Positions 13,873-25,092 of a DNA stretch of 64,000 nt are shown here, in pieces (position 1 is the stretch's first letter; every line of letters starts with the position of its first letter). This DNA comes from Oscheius onirici (Eukaryota; Nematoda; Chromadorea; Rhabditida; Rhabditidae): contig OW051469.1 in the NCBI GenBank assembly GCA_932521025.1, positions 3,174,398-3,238,397 of the forward strand. Direction: 5' to 3'. Position numbers and translations under genes: made by a program. The notes beneath the pieces are model-generated. The model was not told the DNA's origin, made no database searches, and saw nothing but the letters and a program-made list of their open reading frames with translations.

Positions 13873-15571
13873 GACTGAATCCTCTGGATTGAAGAGTATG
13901 AGACAAAAAGAGAAAATTTAAGGAGGGGGGGGGGGGGGACACGCGGAGGTCTTATTAAAGGTGCCCGAGCGGACTTCCGGAGTCAGCGAAGGAAAGGTAA
14001 AAAGATTGAGTATACTTTTGGGCAGAGGGCCTTGTTTTGACAAATGTAGGGAGATGGATCGTAAAATGGGAAATGAGCTCATCATTAGAGGAGAAGAGGG
14101 ACAGAGAGAAAGAGACTGAGAAACTCTGTTCTGTTTATACGCGACCTTCACTAAATGTTGCGAAAAGCATAACAAGCAAAGTGAATGAGTCAGAGAGCAA
14201 CTCTGATTGCAAAAAGGGGACACAATTGTCCCCTAGGTCACTTTGGGAGAGCAGATGGAGTAGAGAGTGGGCGGAGACAGAAAGGAACACCTGCTCCGAA
14301 ACCATACATTCGGGATGGTAAAAAGACTTGTTTCAACTACTTCCTGAGAGAGATAGAAAGACAGAGAGAGAGTGAAAGCACTTTGCCCTCACTCTCTACA
14401 TTGTTGTCCGTGGAGAGCCATTTAGAGAATAGGCTCGGAGTGAAAAATGGGACTGGAAGCGAGATGGGATGAGAAAGATTAACCAATTAGAGAGGTAGTG
14501 AAGTGAATCAGTTTTCTGTCTCTCTGTCTCTGTTCCAGTGCCTCTCAATAATCCTGTCGGAACTCATCATAACCCCTAATTAATCTTCATGACTCTCTCT
14601 GTTCCTTCGGAACGCTGGGCCAAAAGAGAGTAAGAGTCAAAGGGGACCAGGTGACCGGAGGCGACATTCTATTGACTAGATGACACGTTTAAGGCGGGAA
14701 AAGTTAAACTGACGAGATAAACTGAACCGTTGTAAATATCAATATTTTGACACCTGTGGTAAGACTAGAAGGATCCGTTGTTTTGAGTGGCTGTTTACGT
14801 TTTACGCATCGGCTAGTACATTTTCACATTTTCGTCAAGACTAAAGATAGAATGGCTCGAATGAAATTGAGGACCGCTGTTCGAGCCATCAAGAAACTTC
14901 TCGAACGGAATCAATACGACGAGTAAAAAAAGAAACAGCTCGTTACTCATGCAATAATCACTGGAACCTATCGTCCCGACTACCAGAGAAAGGAGAAAAA
15001 GAAGATTGACTGATCGAAACGTCAATAAAACCTAGTACGGGTCTGAGTTGAGGAGTTGGGAAAGAGAGGGAGGAAAGGTCAAATCTCTGTATTTTTCTAG
15101 GTAACAAATACTGGAACAAGCTAGAAAACAAGTCAGCTCTAATGTCGTTATGTGGCACGCAAAGCTTGCCAAAAAAGTGTCTGCGGCCATGTTCTAATTT
15201 GCAGAGGAACGCCAGTCAAACGACATCATATGTTCCCAGAGGGAGAGAACTTCTATCTGGCCAGCTAATCTTTGCAAGGCCTACTGATTTGGTAAACAGA
15301 TTTCCCAACTTTTTTTTTGTATCCGGGGCTCTCGTTAGGCGACGAGATCAAAAGAGACAAAAGTATCTAGACACTTCAAGAATAAATGAAACATGAAGGG
15401 TCTTCGTCTGTCACCCCCTGTCTCTGGAAAAAGCTACTCTCTTGGGGAAGGAGGGCCATCTGATAGCGGCGAAGAACGCAGTCTCATCCATTTTCAAGTA
15501 AGCTTTAGGGCAGAAAAACAGAGACGAGGAGCTCGGTATAAAAAGAAGACCAGAATTCGATCAAAATCCGT
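13873..15571. other. Intergenic, no gene seen
   Basis: Contains a G homopolymer at about 13924-13938, purine-rich GACAGAGAGA tracts near 14100 and 14350, pyrimidine tracts near 14515, and a short inverted repeat ATGGCTCGAA/TTCGAGCCAT at 14852-14890. No exon set with consistent splice sites was found. The promoter of the divergent secreted-protein gene is presumably near 13900. Confidence 0.45.
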
Positions 15572-15644
15572 GCCTCGATAGCTCAGTTGGGAGAGCGTTA
15601 GACTGAAGATCTAAAGGTCACCAGTTCGATCCTGGTTCGGGGCA
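15572..15644 (+). tRNA. tRNA-Phe (GAA)
   Basis: A complete 73-nt tRNA. The acceptor stem GCCTCGA/TCGGGGC pairs with one G-T wobble, the D arm is GCTC..GAGC, the anticodon stem TTAGA/TCTAA encloses loop CTGAAGA with anticodon GAA, and the T arm ACCAG/CTGGT encloses TTCGATC. The discriminator is A. A Pol III terminator (TTTT) follows at 15649-15652, and a transposon insertion begins right after it. Confidence 0.97.
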
Positions 15645-16328
15645 ATCCTTTTGGTTCTGGTCTACCTTAAGTAACTTTAAAAGAAGTAACTTTTGAAAAA
15701 ATAAGTAACTTTTGGGAAAAATAAGTAACTCGAAAAAATAAGTAACTTTATATTTATTTCCCACAAGATTGGGAACGCCCTTCCAGGGCTAAAGTAGAAA
15801 TTCGTGACTTTGCTCTTAAACGAAGGGATACAGGGACAGGAGGGAAAAATTAGACAGAAGAAAGCATGCCGAAGCAAGTACGCGAAGTGTTCTAACGACT
15901 TTGGTACTCTTGCAGGGACTATGTGACTGGAAGAGAATGACATGGGGACAAGGACTGAGACTCACTAAAGGGAGACAGTAGGACTGAGACACTAAAGCTA
16001 GGGCCGGGCGACCCGTTCAGGTCCTACATTTTGAAATTAGGCTTGGGAGGAAGTGGGTTCAAATATAATTTCGTTAGTTTCTTTAGAGGGTCAGGGAGAG
16101 TGACTGTAGGAGAGTAACAAAGGAGGATTGAAAAGAAAACCACGACTGGGCCTCCGTGATATAGCGAAATCATGAATTTCTACTTTAGCCCTGGAAGGGC
16201 GTTCCCAACCTTGTTTTTTTTGTCAAAAGTTACATATCTATTTTTTTAAAGTTACCTATTTTTACAGCAAAATATAAAGTTACTTAATTTTTTTTAAGTT
16301 ACTTAAGGTATACCAGAACCATCCTTTT
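15645..16328. mobile_element. hAT-like non-autonomous element with 8-bp target duplication
   Basis: Inverted termini GGTTCTGGTCTACCTTAAG (from 15653) and CTTAAGGTATACCAGAACC (to 16320) match with one difference. The 8-bp direct repeat ATCCTTTT flanks the element at 15645-15652 and 16321-16328. Subterminal inverted blocks contain repeated AAGTAACTT motifs and CCCTTCCAGGGCTAAAGTAG. No transposase ORF is present. An 8-bp duplication is characteristic of hAT transposases. The target site included the Pol III terminator of tRNA-Phe, so that terminator is now duplicated. Related internal sequence (TTTAGCCCTGGAAGG) recurs near 22683 and 30164. Confidence 0.85.
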
Positions 16329-16566
16329 TGCCTATTTTGTGCATATTTTTGAGAAGCACAGACACAGAGAGACAGAAACTTTGATCTTTTCCTCTCAGTA
16401 GACCGAAGAATGCTAATCAGATCCAAACCCCTTCTATGTTCCATGTTTTCTTTCTGCTTTTCGTGTTTTGCGTGTTCCGCGTGTCTTTGTGATTTTTGTG
16501 CGACCCGATAAGAAAGACTGAGTATATAACCAGTGCTCGGAAAATAGTTCCCCAACCTCAGCTACA

Positions 16567-18343
16567 ATGCTAACTATCCTCATTTTAACAGCCATTTTGG
16601 CTGTTATTCTTGCATCTCTCTATCAAAAGATGAAATCGCTCCCTCCTGGACCCGTTCCCTTTCCACTGATTGGAAATCTTCCTCAATTGGCTCTTTTACA
16701 GTGGAAACATGGACATATTGTCAACGTTATGAAGGATCTCAAGAAGGTATTGTTTATTCTGAAGCCTCGACTAAAATTCTTCAGAAATATGGTCCTGTTT
16801 TTACTCTCTGGATGGGACCGGACCCGACTGTTCATATCTGTAGTCTGGACCTGGCACAGGAGACTATGATCAAGCGGGGACATGAGTTTACGGACAGATG
16901 GGCGACAAAACTGTGGATGGATGGGAGTAGTGAGTTCAGAGAGACAGGGAGACAGACCAAACAGTATTCCAGAAGGCATCGGAATCGTCAATTCTAACGG
17001 TCCCTTCTGGTCGGAACACCGCCGCTTCATGCTCCACACCTTCCGAAACTTTGGTCTCGGACGAGGAATCATGGAGGAGCGCATCATGATGGAATACAAT
17101 CTCCGAATGGTGGAACTGAACAAAAAGCTGGCCAGTGGGCAGAATGAGATTGAAGCCTTCCCTTTCATTGAATTGATGGTCGGCAGCATCATCAATCGAA
17201 TTCTGTTCAATGAGAGACTGGAAAAGGAGAAGGAAGAACGATTCTTCAAGCTAAGGGAGTCTCTGGCAGAAACCTTTTACCTCGGAGTTATTGACTTCTA
17301 CGCCAGCTACGAATGGCTCTGGAAGATTCCGTATTTGAAGAAGAGATGGGAAGCCTGGCCTAGAATGTTCGATAAATTGAACGACTTTCTCAGGGAGCAG
17401 ATCAGAGAGAGGTATGAGGTCTAGTGAGTGAGTTAACTGAACTCGTTAGATCGAGAGCCATCGAGACCGGAGAACATGTGATTGCTGAGACTCCAGAAGA
17501 CTATATTGACTGTTTCTTGAGCAAAATGAAGGAAGAAGAAGGTGATCCGACCTCTATCTACACGGAAGAGACTTTGGTCTACAATGTGGCCGATCTATGG
17601 TCCGCTGGACAGGACACGACTTCGACGACTATGCTCTCCGGGTTGACTAATTTGCACAATCAACCGGAGGTAAGAATAATGACAGTCTTCGATCTTGTGT
17701 GATTTCCAGATCATAGTCGAAGCCCGAAAGGAATTGGTCAAAATCACTGAAAATAAGAGACAACTCTCCTTGACCGACAAGAAGAATACTCCGTATCTCA
17801 ACGCTCTGATTACTGTAACTTTCCCCTCAATACCTCAAAACTACTTCTTCAGGAGACCCAAAGACACGCCTCTATCGTCCTCGTCAACCTCTTCCGTCAA
17901 ACCAAGGGCATCACCCAGGTTGGCGGCTATTCAGTAGCTCCTGAGACTCCTATCACGGCAGAAGTTTCGGTCATTATGGAAAATGACGATCTCTTCAAAA
18001 ACAATACCACGGTAATCCGTTATTTTACTCAAAATACCAACATTTTTTAGTTTGACCCTACTCGCTACCTCAAGAACCACGAGCTGGAAAAACATGTGAA
18101 TCCGTTCGGACTGGGAAAGAGGTCCTGTCCTGGAGAGTCTCTGGCCAGAGCTGAACTCTACTTGGTAAGTTCAGACGTTTGTTTAATGGAAAACAGTTTT
18201 AGCTTCTGGGAAATCTGCTCCTGGACTACGAGTTGGAGAGAATTAGCAAGGAGAAGCTGAGCGACTTTGAGCACCCCACCAGTGTCTTCAAGAATCCGCC
18301 AAAGTTCAGCATGAGAGTTAAGAAGATTGAAAAAGTACTGTAA
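16567..18343 (+). CDS. Cytochrome P450, CYP33-like
   Basis: Eight exons (16567-16746, 16785-16929, 16973-17411, 17450-17669, 17710-17814, 17853-18011, 18051-18164, 18203-18343) give 500 residues, a standard P450 length. It has an N-terminal membrane anchor, the Pro hinge PPGPVPFPLIGNL, the I-helix oxygen-binding motif SAGQDTTST, the ExxR motif (ETQR), the FDPTRYL region, and the haem-binding FGLGKRSCPG with its axial Cys. The enzyme would be a microsomal monooxygenase acting on lipids or xenobiotics. The sequence pattern resembles the nematode CYP33 group, but subfamily and substrate cannot be set from sequence alone. The AATAAA signal overlaps the TAA stop. Confidence 0.93.
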
Positions 18344-18412
18344 ATAAAAAGTGTATAATAATGACTCTCTGTCTCCCTAAGTATGAAAAGAAGAAAACAA
18401 AACACTCGTTCC

Positions 18413-18985
18413 TCATTCGCCTCCAGTGACCTCGGATTGCAGGTAGTCGATGAAGAGGACGTCGTGGACGACGCTACCGTGCAGGAAATAGTCCTGTCCG
18501 GGCTGAGCCCGGACATGTGTTTCGTATATTTGTCCGAGACCGTTCGCGACGACTTGGAAATGACGAGTTCCTTCGACAGCCATGGACGCGAGGATACGAT
18601 ACCGGGGCTTGACGCCGTCCCAGAAATTCAATTCATGTTTCTACTGTTTAAGAACGACCCTTTGCATAATTGACATATTCGGAAACGCTGATGATTTCCT
18701 CTTCTCTCCCATCCTTGTCCAAAAAGTTTGATGTCAGCTTGCGCCCTTCAGAGTCACGAACGACGTCTATGTTGTAGATCTGCTGTACTTTAGCAAGATG
18801 TAACGGGTTTTGTCCATGTTGTCATTTCTCATGCAGTACTTCTCGATGAGAACGCTGTCAGAGATGCCCCAGGCCAGGAGGACAATTGGGAAGAGGAGAG
18901 AGGGCAGTAGCCCACTGGATATCACGAAGAGCAGCGCCACGACGAGTATTGTAGGCGACCGGCATCAAGACGAGTGAGTGAGTTG
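18413..18985 (-). pseudogene. Frameshifted remnant of an unrecognised membrane-protein gene
   Basis: Three consecutive reading frames look coding. The first contains a hydrophobic segment (TILVVALLFVISSGLL...) and ends near DKTRYI. The second reads LAKVQQIYNIDVVRDSEG... to EYVNYAKG. The third reads NMNFWDGVKPRYRILASM... and ends at TGA (18413-18415). The junctions at about 18798 and 18655 are too tight to hold introns, so single-base shifts are needed to join them. It could be a recent pseudogene or contain assembly errors. I do not recognise the family. Confidence 0.45.
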
Positions 18986-19279
18986 CTTCTAGGAAGAAGT
19001 GCTAGGATTAGAGGCGTAACTTGTCGAGTTACGAGTTAGGCACGTTAGGGATAAGATAGTTTTCAACTTAGAGTTTGAACTGTCATGTAGAGTCTGCTTG
19101 ACTGGAAGAGGATATCAATTGCTTGGGAAAAGATCTCCAGTTGCTTCTGTTGCTCTGTCACTCAATCTCTTAGTCTCTCTGTCTTCTCACCTTCATTTTT
19201 TGGACAGAATACTTTATTGGAAGTATGTACAGACACAGATCACAGTACAGTACCAGTTTTCAAAGGTAAGAAGTCTCTT

Positions 19280-20543
19280 TTATCCACAGGCGGAAGCAGC
19301 TCCAGCATCCAGATAAGGGAACAGGACGGCGTAGAGAAGCCGAGAAAGAACCTCTCCCAGAGCTACGGCAGCACATAGCCAGATGTTGAAAGTCATGAAG
19401 ATGAGCATCAGACAGTAGGCAAAGACGACCTGGATCAGATGAAGGAGCGCGTCTAGGGCATGGACTCCTGAGAAAGTCGGAGACATGCGGAGACGGTCTT
19501 CCGGGGCCACTGGATGCTGGAGAGTTCGCTGAGCGGATCTGTAGCTCCGAAACCAGCGGATCGTCTCCATGATGAAGCACATGAGCAGGACGACGAGGCA
19601 GGAGAAGAACATGCCTGAAAAGATGGAGATTTTTAACGAGAGGCTATGGGAGCGGACAGTAAAGTTTAGGAAAGCTCTAGATATGTGAAAGGAAGACTGT
19701 CCTGTTTGCTCATGCTGATAATTGAGTTTTTTACGACTGTGACCTGTGATTTCGGAACCTTCTTTCAATGAATAATTTAAGGAGACGTATTTGTTGGCCC
19801 AGTTTTTCTGTATTTCATTGCAAAACATGGAAGCTTCAACCCGAAAAAATTGTGGATTGATTATAACTGTTTATGGCAAAAGCTACTTAATTCACTAAGA
19901 GCCGAGCCGGTAATGATATTACGTTAAAGATACATTAAAAATTCACTTTTTTTTCAACAATTTGACATGCATCGACTCGCCCAACTTCTGGCTCAAACCC
20001 CGATCGCCTCGCCCAACCCTCTGGTTCCCCACAAATCGCATCGCCGAGCATCCGGCACCTTTATGTACTAAACCAGCGCTTTTAAGGTAGTTTTATGTCA
20101 TCATTCACTAATCCATCAGTTAGTAAATCATCAAAGCTTTAATCATCCCCGGATTCTTATCAACCTGACCAAACTTCGATCTATCATGCCCCAGCTACAC
20201 CTCAGGATTCTGACTCGAAACTTGTTTTACCAACTTTGTCATGTTCTACAAAGTTGTAGACCAAGTCAAAAACTATAATTTTGTAAAACATGTCGAGACC
20301 AAAAACCAGAGCCTTCGACTAGAAAACTGGGCAGAAAGGAGCATACTCAGTTGCAATTAAAATTATTTTGACCTCACCCCAAGCACTGTCGGGCATCCAC
20401 CAGCTGAACAGGATCATCTCCATCTGGCCAAAATGAAAGTACATTGCGTGCATATCGTGACCCATGTCCATTTTTCCACCGGTCGAGGCCGAAGAATCGG
20501 CAGTGACGTGATGATGATTGATGTGATTGTCTGCAACGGACAT
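19280..20543 (-). CDS. Ctr-family copper transporter
   Basis: Two exons (20378-20543 and 19280-19614) give 166 residues. The N-terminal ectodomain is His/Met-rich (NHINHHHV, KMDMGHDMHAMYFHFGQ), followed by TM1 (EMILFSWWMP...GMFFSCLVVLL), a cytosolic loop, TM2 with the MxxxM copper motif (MLIFM), and TM3 (IWLCAAVALGEVL). The second Gly of the usual TM3 GxxxG motif is not evident. Ctr proteins form trimeric channels for Cu(I) uptake at the plasma membrane or in endosomes. TTTTTTTCCAG just before the ATG suggests a trans-splice site. The single intron (763 bp) contains a hairpin repeat at 20239-20294. Confidence 0.9.
20239..20294. repeat. Hairpin repeat, GTTCTGCAAAGTTGTAG family
   Basis: CATGTTCTACAAAGTTGTAG and TATAATTTTGTAAAACATG are the arms. 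It lies in the Ctr transporter intron. Confidence 0.65.
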
Positions 20544-21717
20544 TCTGGAAAAAAACTTTTATAGTTTTCCGGTGTTGAAAAGGAAGAGGAACAGCTGACA
20601 GGCGAGTCATGCCGAAATAGAGAGCGAGGGAAAAATATTGACCTAGCTCGGTCCCACCGGGTGCACGCGATAACACTGCGTCGCTTTTTCTCCTTGTCGG
20701 CTTGACCTTGGAGAGAAGCGGGATTCCAATGTGGGAAATGAATCGATTTCTATCAGATTTTGATTTTTTCTGGTATTTGGGAAGCCGAACAAAAATGAAT
20801 TGGTGATGACTGTTCTCTTTGTGGACAGAAAATTTTGAATGGGAGAGAGAGTCAGCGGAAAGAGTGAGACAGCTGGTCATGGGAACAGTTTTGTTGTTTC
20901 GACAGGGGACAGTATAGGATGAGACAGTCACTGGACTAGATTTCCTTGCTACTGGATCTAGTGAGAGTTGATCGCACTGGAGAGAGGGACAGAAATTTTT
21001 GGCTGCAGCTGGACGAAAAAACACTGCCGGTCCGGAATGCTTTGTTTATGTGACATGGCTGCCCATGAGTAACAGGACCACTGAAAAGAAACGTATCGTA
21101 TGGAACCATCGTATTGTAAACATTCGAGACCTGAAAAACTGTATAGAATTGAGCAGAGCTCAAAGACTAACTATAGTGAGCCAGAGGGAGATTACGAACA
21201 CAACACGTCACTGACCCGTTACACTCTCTCCCGGAACGAGAGTTCAACACATTTCTCGAGAAAGAGGGGGAAACGAGACAGGATTTGGGAGAGTAACGCG
21301 TGTATAGTCGACCTTGATTTGATCGGAGTGAAAGCCCTGGAGAGCCGGTTTTGTCTCCACAATGTCTTTTTTCCAACAGTATAAAACATATATTACAGCT
21401 GGGAGGGCAAGGGAATGGTAGTAAAGAGCTGTGAACTGTATTGATCAAGAGTATTTGCCTCGGGGTGAGCGAGGGAAAACAAAGTGAGAGTCGCGAGTCA
21501 ACAAACTGGCATCGGCTAGATTGGGTTATGAAAAGAGAGGAATTATAATCAGTAAAAACAAGTTGTATTCGTTGCTCCAAAAAGGAAGACGTATTCAAAA
21601 TTAGATTACAATGTTTGCTCTATCATATCAGTCTCTTGCAAACCTTTCAGTGCCTCGTGGGTTGTCCTACATTTTTCTCTCTCTTTCTTCATCATTATCG
21701 TTTCAGAAAAATCTGCA
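20544..21717. other. Intergenic, no gene seen
   Basis: Contains short ORFs on both strands with no splice or domain support, including the ORF at 20999-21214. It holds the upstream region of the Ctr gene and possibly of the tandem-kinase gene. Confidence 0.45.
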
Positions 21718-21929
21718 ATGTCTATTGATTTGTATGCAAAGGAGCGCGTGATTGAACAAACCAGATTCTCCATGATTACAAAAGTAACGCATGTTACTTT
21801 AGGGTAACTTTTGGAATATCCACTTTAAATTGCTCTCGTGTCTCTGTGTGTCTGAAGCTCTAATTGAGGACCAGCCGGCTTCGCCGCCTGTCGGCGGCTT
21901 TTTTTACTTGTGTTTTCGCCTTTACATAT

Positions 21930-22095
21930 GATCATTTCCCTTGTCAGCCGATCCCTTCCGATCCCTTCCCCAGTCAACCGATCTCTTCTGATCCCTTCCC
22001 TTGTCAGCCGATCTCTTATGAACTCTTTCCTACTCAACCGATCTCTTCTGATCTCTTCTTATCCCTTTCCTAGTCAACCGATCTCTTCTCAAGCT
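21930..22095 (+). repeat. Tandem repeat, CAACCGATCTCTTCTGATC type
   Basis: About five imperfect copies of a 24-36 bp unit containing GTCAGCCGATC or GTCAACCGATCTCTTC, in direct orientation. Confidence 0.75.
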
Positions 22096-22114
22096 GATTC
22101 AACTACAAATTGAG

Positions 22115-22450
22115 CGAACACTAACTCCAAGTTCAAAAGTTATCATCTAATCTTGACAAAACTTTACATGACTCGTTTTGACTTGTTCGAGGTTACGGAC
22201 AAACAAACAAACACAAGCAGAATCACAGACACCATAGAACTTTAATAGTTTAGACGAGCCGTCACGCCCTGGCGCCTGCGGCGCTCAGAAGTGCGAATAA
22301 TGTTGTCCAACCATTAGATTTCTCGTTCCCACTCGAAGTTCAAAACTAACAATCTAATCCTACGAAAAGCCAACTTGTCCTGACTTGTTCGTGGCCTCGG
22401 ACAAACAAATAAACAGTCCACCACAGACACCATTGCGCTTTAGTAGTAGA
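22115..22450 (+). repeat. Two-copy degenerate direct repeat
   Basis: A block containing AAGTTCAAAA...CTAATC...TTGACTTGTTCGAGG...GGACAAACAAACAAACA...ACAGACACCAT occurs at about 22130-22250 and again, diverged, at about 22335-22450. The two copies are about 200 bp apart. Adjacent sequence to 22700 shares TTTAGCCCTGGAAGGGC with the hAT-like element at 15.6 kb. Confidence 0.55.
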
Positions 22451-22730
22451 GAGATAAGGACTGGAGCTTTGTGCGCAAATTAGTTTTTAACAAGTCGCGA
22501 CAGGAAAAGCAAGTGCGCGAAGGATTCCTATAGTTTACTTTTCTTTCGAAGGACTTTGATAGTTTCTTTGGAGGGTCAGGGGGTGACTGGAGCAGAGTGA
22601 CAAGGGAAGAAGGGAAGGGGAAATATGGCTGAGACTCTGTGACAGAGCGAAGTGATAGAGAAGACAAGGAATCTCTAACTTTAGCCCTGGAAGGGCGGTG
22701 CTATCATTGTTTTATGAAAATATCCTTCAG

Positions 22731-24993
22731 TCCTGTGGCGATCAAAATTGATTACATCGGTGTCTTAAAGAGAGAGCTTTTATACCTTAAACGGGTATGT
22801 TTTTCACTCCAATAATGCTCTGTTTTTAGCTATTTAAGCATCCAAATGTTATCCATGTATATGGAACTTACAATGAGCGAGGAGCAGATGTTGGTTTTGT
22901 GATGGAGTTGATAAACCAGGATTTGAGGAAAGGTATTGTTTTTTACGCACGTTGATGCATTTTCTCTAAACGTTAGTTATCGAAACCAGAGCCTACGGAT
23001 CAAAAGAAATTTATTCATGGTTCTATCAAGTCTGCTCTGCTTTCAGCACAATGCATGAGATTGGACATATGCACCGGGATATCAAACCGGCAAAGTGAAG
23101 ATTTGAATTGTGGCAGTACAGAGACATTAATTGCAGTATGCTTCTTAATGAAGGATTGACTACAATCAAAGTGATCGATTTCGGAATTTCACGAGAAGAA
23201 TCGGGTACAGACATGACAACAAGAATGGGAACTCCAGCTTTTATGGCCCCGGAAGTCTTGAATCACAGCGATGATTATACTAGTGCTGCTGATGTGTATT
23301 CTCTGGGAGTGACAGTATTTGTTACGAGTACAAAACAGAGGTCTGCTGAATAATAATCTTGACGATATATTTTCAGCGTATGGAACGGTCGTTCTTGGGA
23401 CTGGAATATGAAAATTAAAGACCCTTCTCTACAGATGGCAGTAGACAAGATGGTGGAAAAGGAGCCAACGAATCGGCCGTCAATGAGACGACTGCGACAA
23501 TATTTTGAACATTTATCTAGGGATAATATATGCGACGAAACTCTCCTTGAACCGGAAAGCAACGTTTTCGAATCTGTTGAAAAACTGGAAGACGGAGAGT
23601 ATATGGAGCTGCCTTGCTATGGCCCGGAGGACTTTCTCGTAGGTTTTCTCTGTTACGAACGAAATATCGTTATCAGGACGACAAAGAGCCGTTGCGGTCT
23701 GTTATATCTGCAGCAGACACTATGAAGGTAGTTCCATCGATCTACATGTCCTGTTTGAATTTAGATAAAGTCAGCAGCGTCCTTCAAGTTAGAAAGTTTA
23801 AAATTGGTGAAGTCGGTGGGCCGCGGTAATTTTGCTGAATGCATCTTGGTAGGAACACCACTGTTAGGGTAAAAATAAACTAGCCTTACTGTTCAGCAAG
23901 TTTCAGGCGCATCGTATTCAAGAAATATAATGTTAATGGTGACAACATTGTAAGGAAAATAGTGGCAGAAAAAGAGTTACCGCTTGAGATCACTGCCTAC
24001 CTAACTGTATCTTTTTGTGTTTCGAGTTACTCTTCAGCTACTTAGATTACCTCACACCCCAACATTGTACAGTTCTATGGTACAGTTTACGATCAAGATG
24101 AAAAAATACCAGTCGGCTTTCTCATGGAACACATGGAAAACAAGAGTATATATCAGTGTACGTCCTCACACTGTTCAATACTTTGCTTTTAGACTATACC
24201 AACAACGAACAAATGAACCCACCGGTCTCTTTACGCAATCGGTGGAGTCTACAAGTAGCGACAGCTCTCAGTTTCTTGCACAGTCACGATATTGCGCATC
24301 GCGACCTGACTCCGAACAAGTGAAACACTGAATTTTCTACTTACAAGATTTTCAGCATTCTGCTCAGTGGAGATATTCGAACAGCCAAAATTTGTGACTT
24401 TGGAACTTGCTCGATAGGAATAATTACCGAACCCCCGTCAATTCAGGCGAACGAAGATTTCCGACTACTTTCCGGTTTTCGCGGAACGGCTAGCTACGTC
24501 CCACCGGAATTTGAATTTGACCTACCATTTCACAACATCCGTGTAGATTTGTTCAGCTTCGGACGTACGCTTTTCTATATATATTCTCGCCTTCATCCGA
24601 CATGGAAGCTGATAAAGTAACGTTCTTTTCATTTTTAATCCTTCCGCCATGTTTATCATTGAAAGAATACTTCAAAAAGACAGAAAAGACAAGACACTAA
24701 AAACTCATTTTTCTAGGAATCTTGAGCGCTACAAGCATCATAATGCCGGAGGAACGTCTCTCCCTGGAAGTCTATGTAAAGACGGATACATTAACGAGCG
24801 ATTAAGCGAGATCATCTTGAGGTACGTTGCATATTTTGTTGAATGGCAGGGCTTTTTCAGCTGCGATCTCGATCCAGAGTTACGTCCTACAGCTGCAGAA
24901 GCCGCAAAGAAACTTCGCGAAATTATTGACTTGGAAGGAAAGAAGGAAGACAACCAAGAGTATTCGAATGAAACAAGCCAGACACAGGAATAA
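22731..24993 (+). CDS. Tandem protein-kinase-domain protein, MAP3K/TAK1-like
   Basis: Spliced exons form one continuous frame with two kinase domains. Domain 1 (22731-about 23540) shows PVAIKIDY (beta-3 Lys), KHPNVIHVYG, HRDIKPAN, IDFGIS, GTPAFMAPE, and ends in EPTNRPSM. Domain 2 (about 23800-24960) has a Gly loop VGRGNFAEC, HPNIVQFYG, HRDLTPNN, CDFGTC, ASYVPPE and LDPELRPTA. The linking exons (23677-23727, then from 23765) keep phase, which supports one polypeptide. The 5' end is missing: no Gly-loop exon for domain 1 is visible. A candidate first exon is 21718-21783 (MSIDLYAKERVIEQ...), separated by repeats. The resemblance to TAK1/MOM-4-type kinases is inferred from motifs. The stop overlaps AATAAA. 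Confidence 0.75.
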
Positions 24994-25092
24994 ACATAAT
25001 TATTGGCGTGTACGGTGTACATTATAAACTCTAGTAACAATTCATTTGACCATTAATATCTCTCTCCATCTCTTCGACCCTCTCTTCTCCGA

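Noticed and set aside
15677-15943. 88-codon minus-strand ORF inside the hAT-like element
   Set aside because: It runs through AAGTAACTT subterminal repeats and has no transposase motif.
18383-18673. 96-codon plus-strand ORF
   Set aside because: It is antisense to better coding-like text of the minus-strand remnant at 18413-18985.
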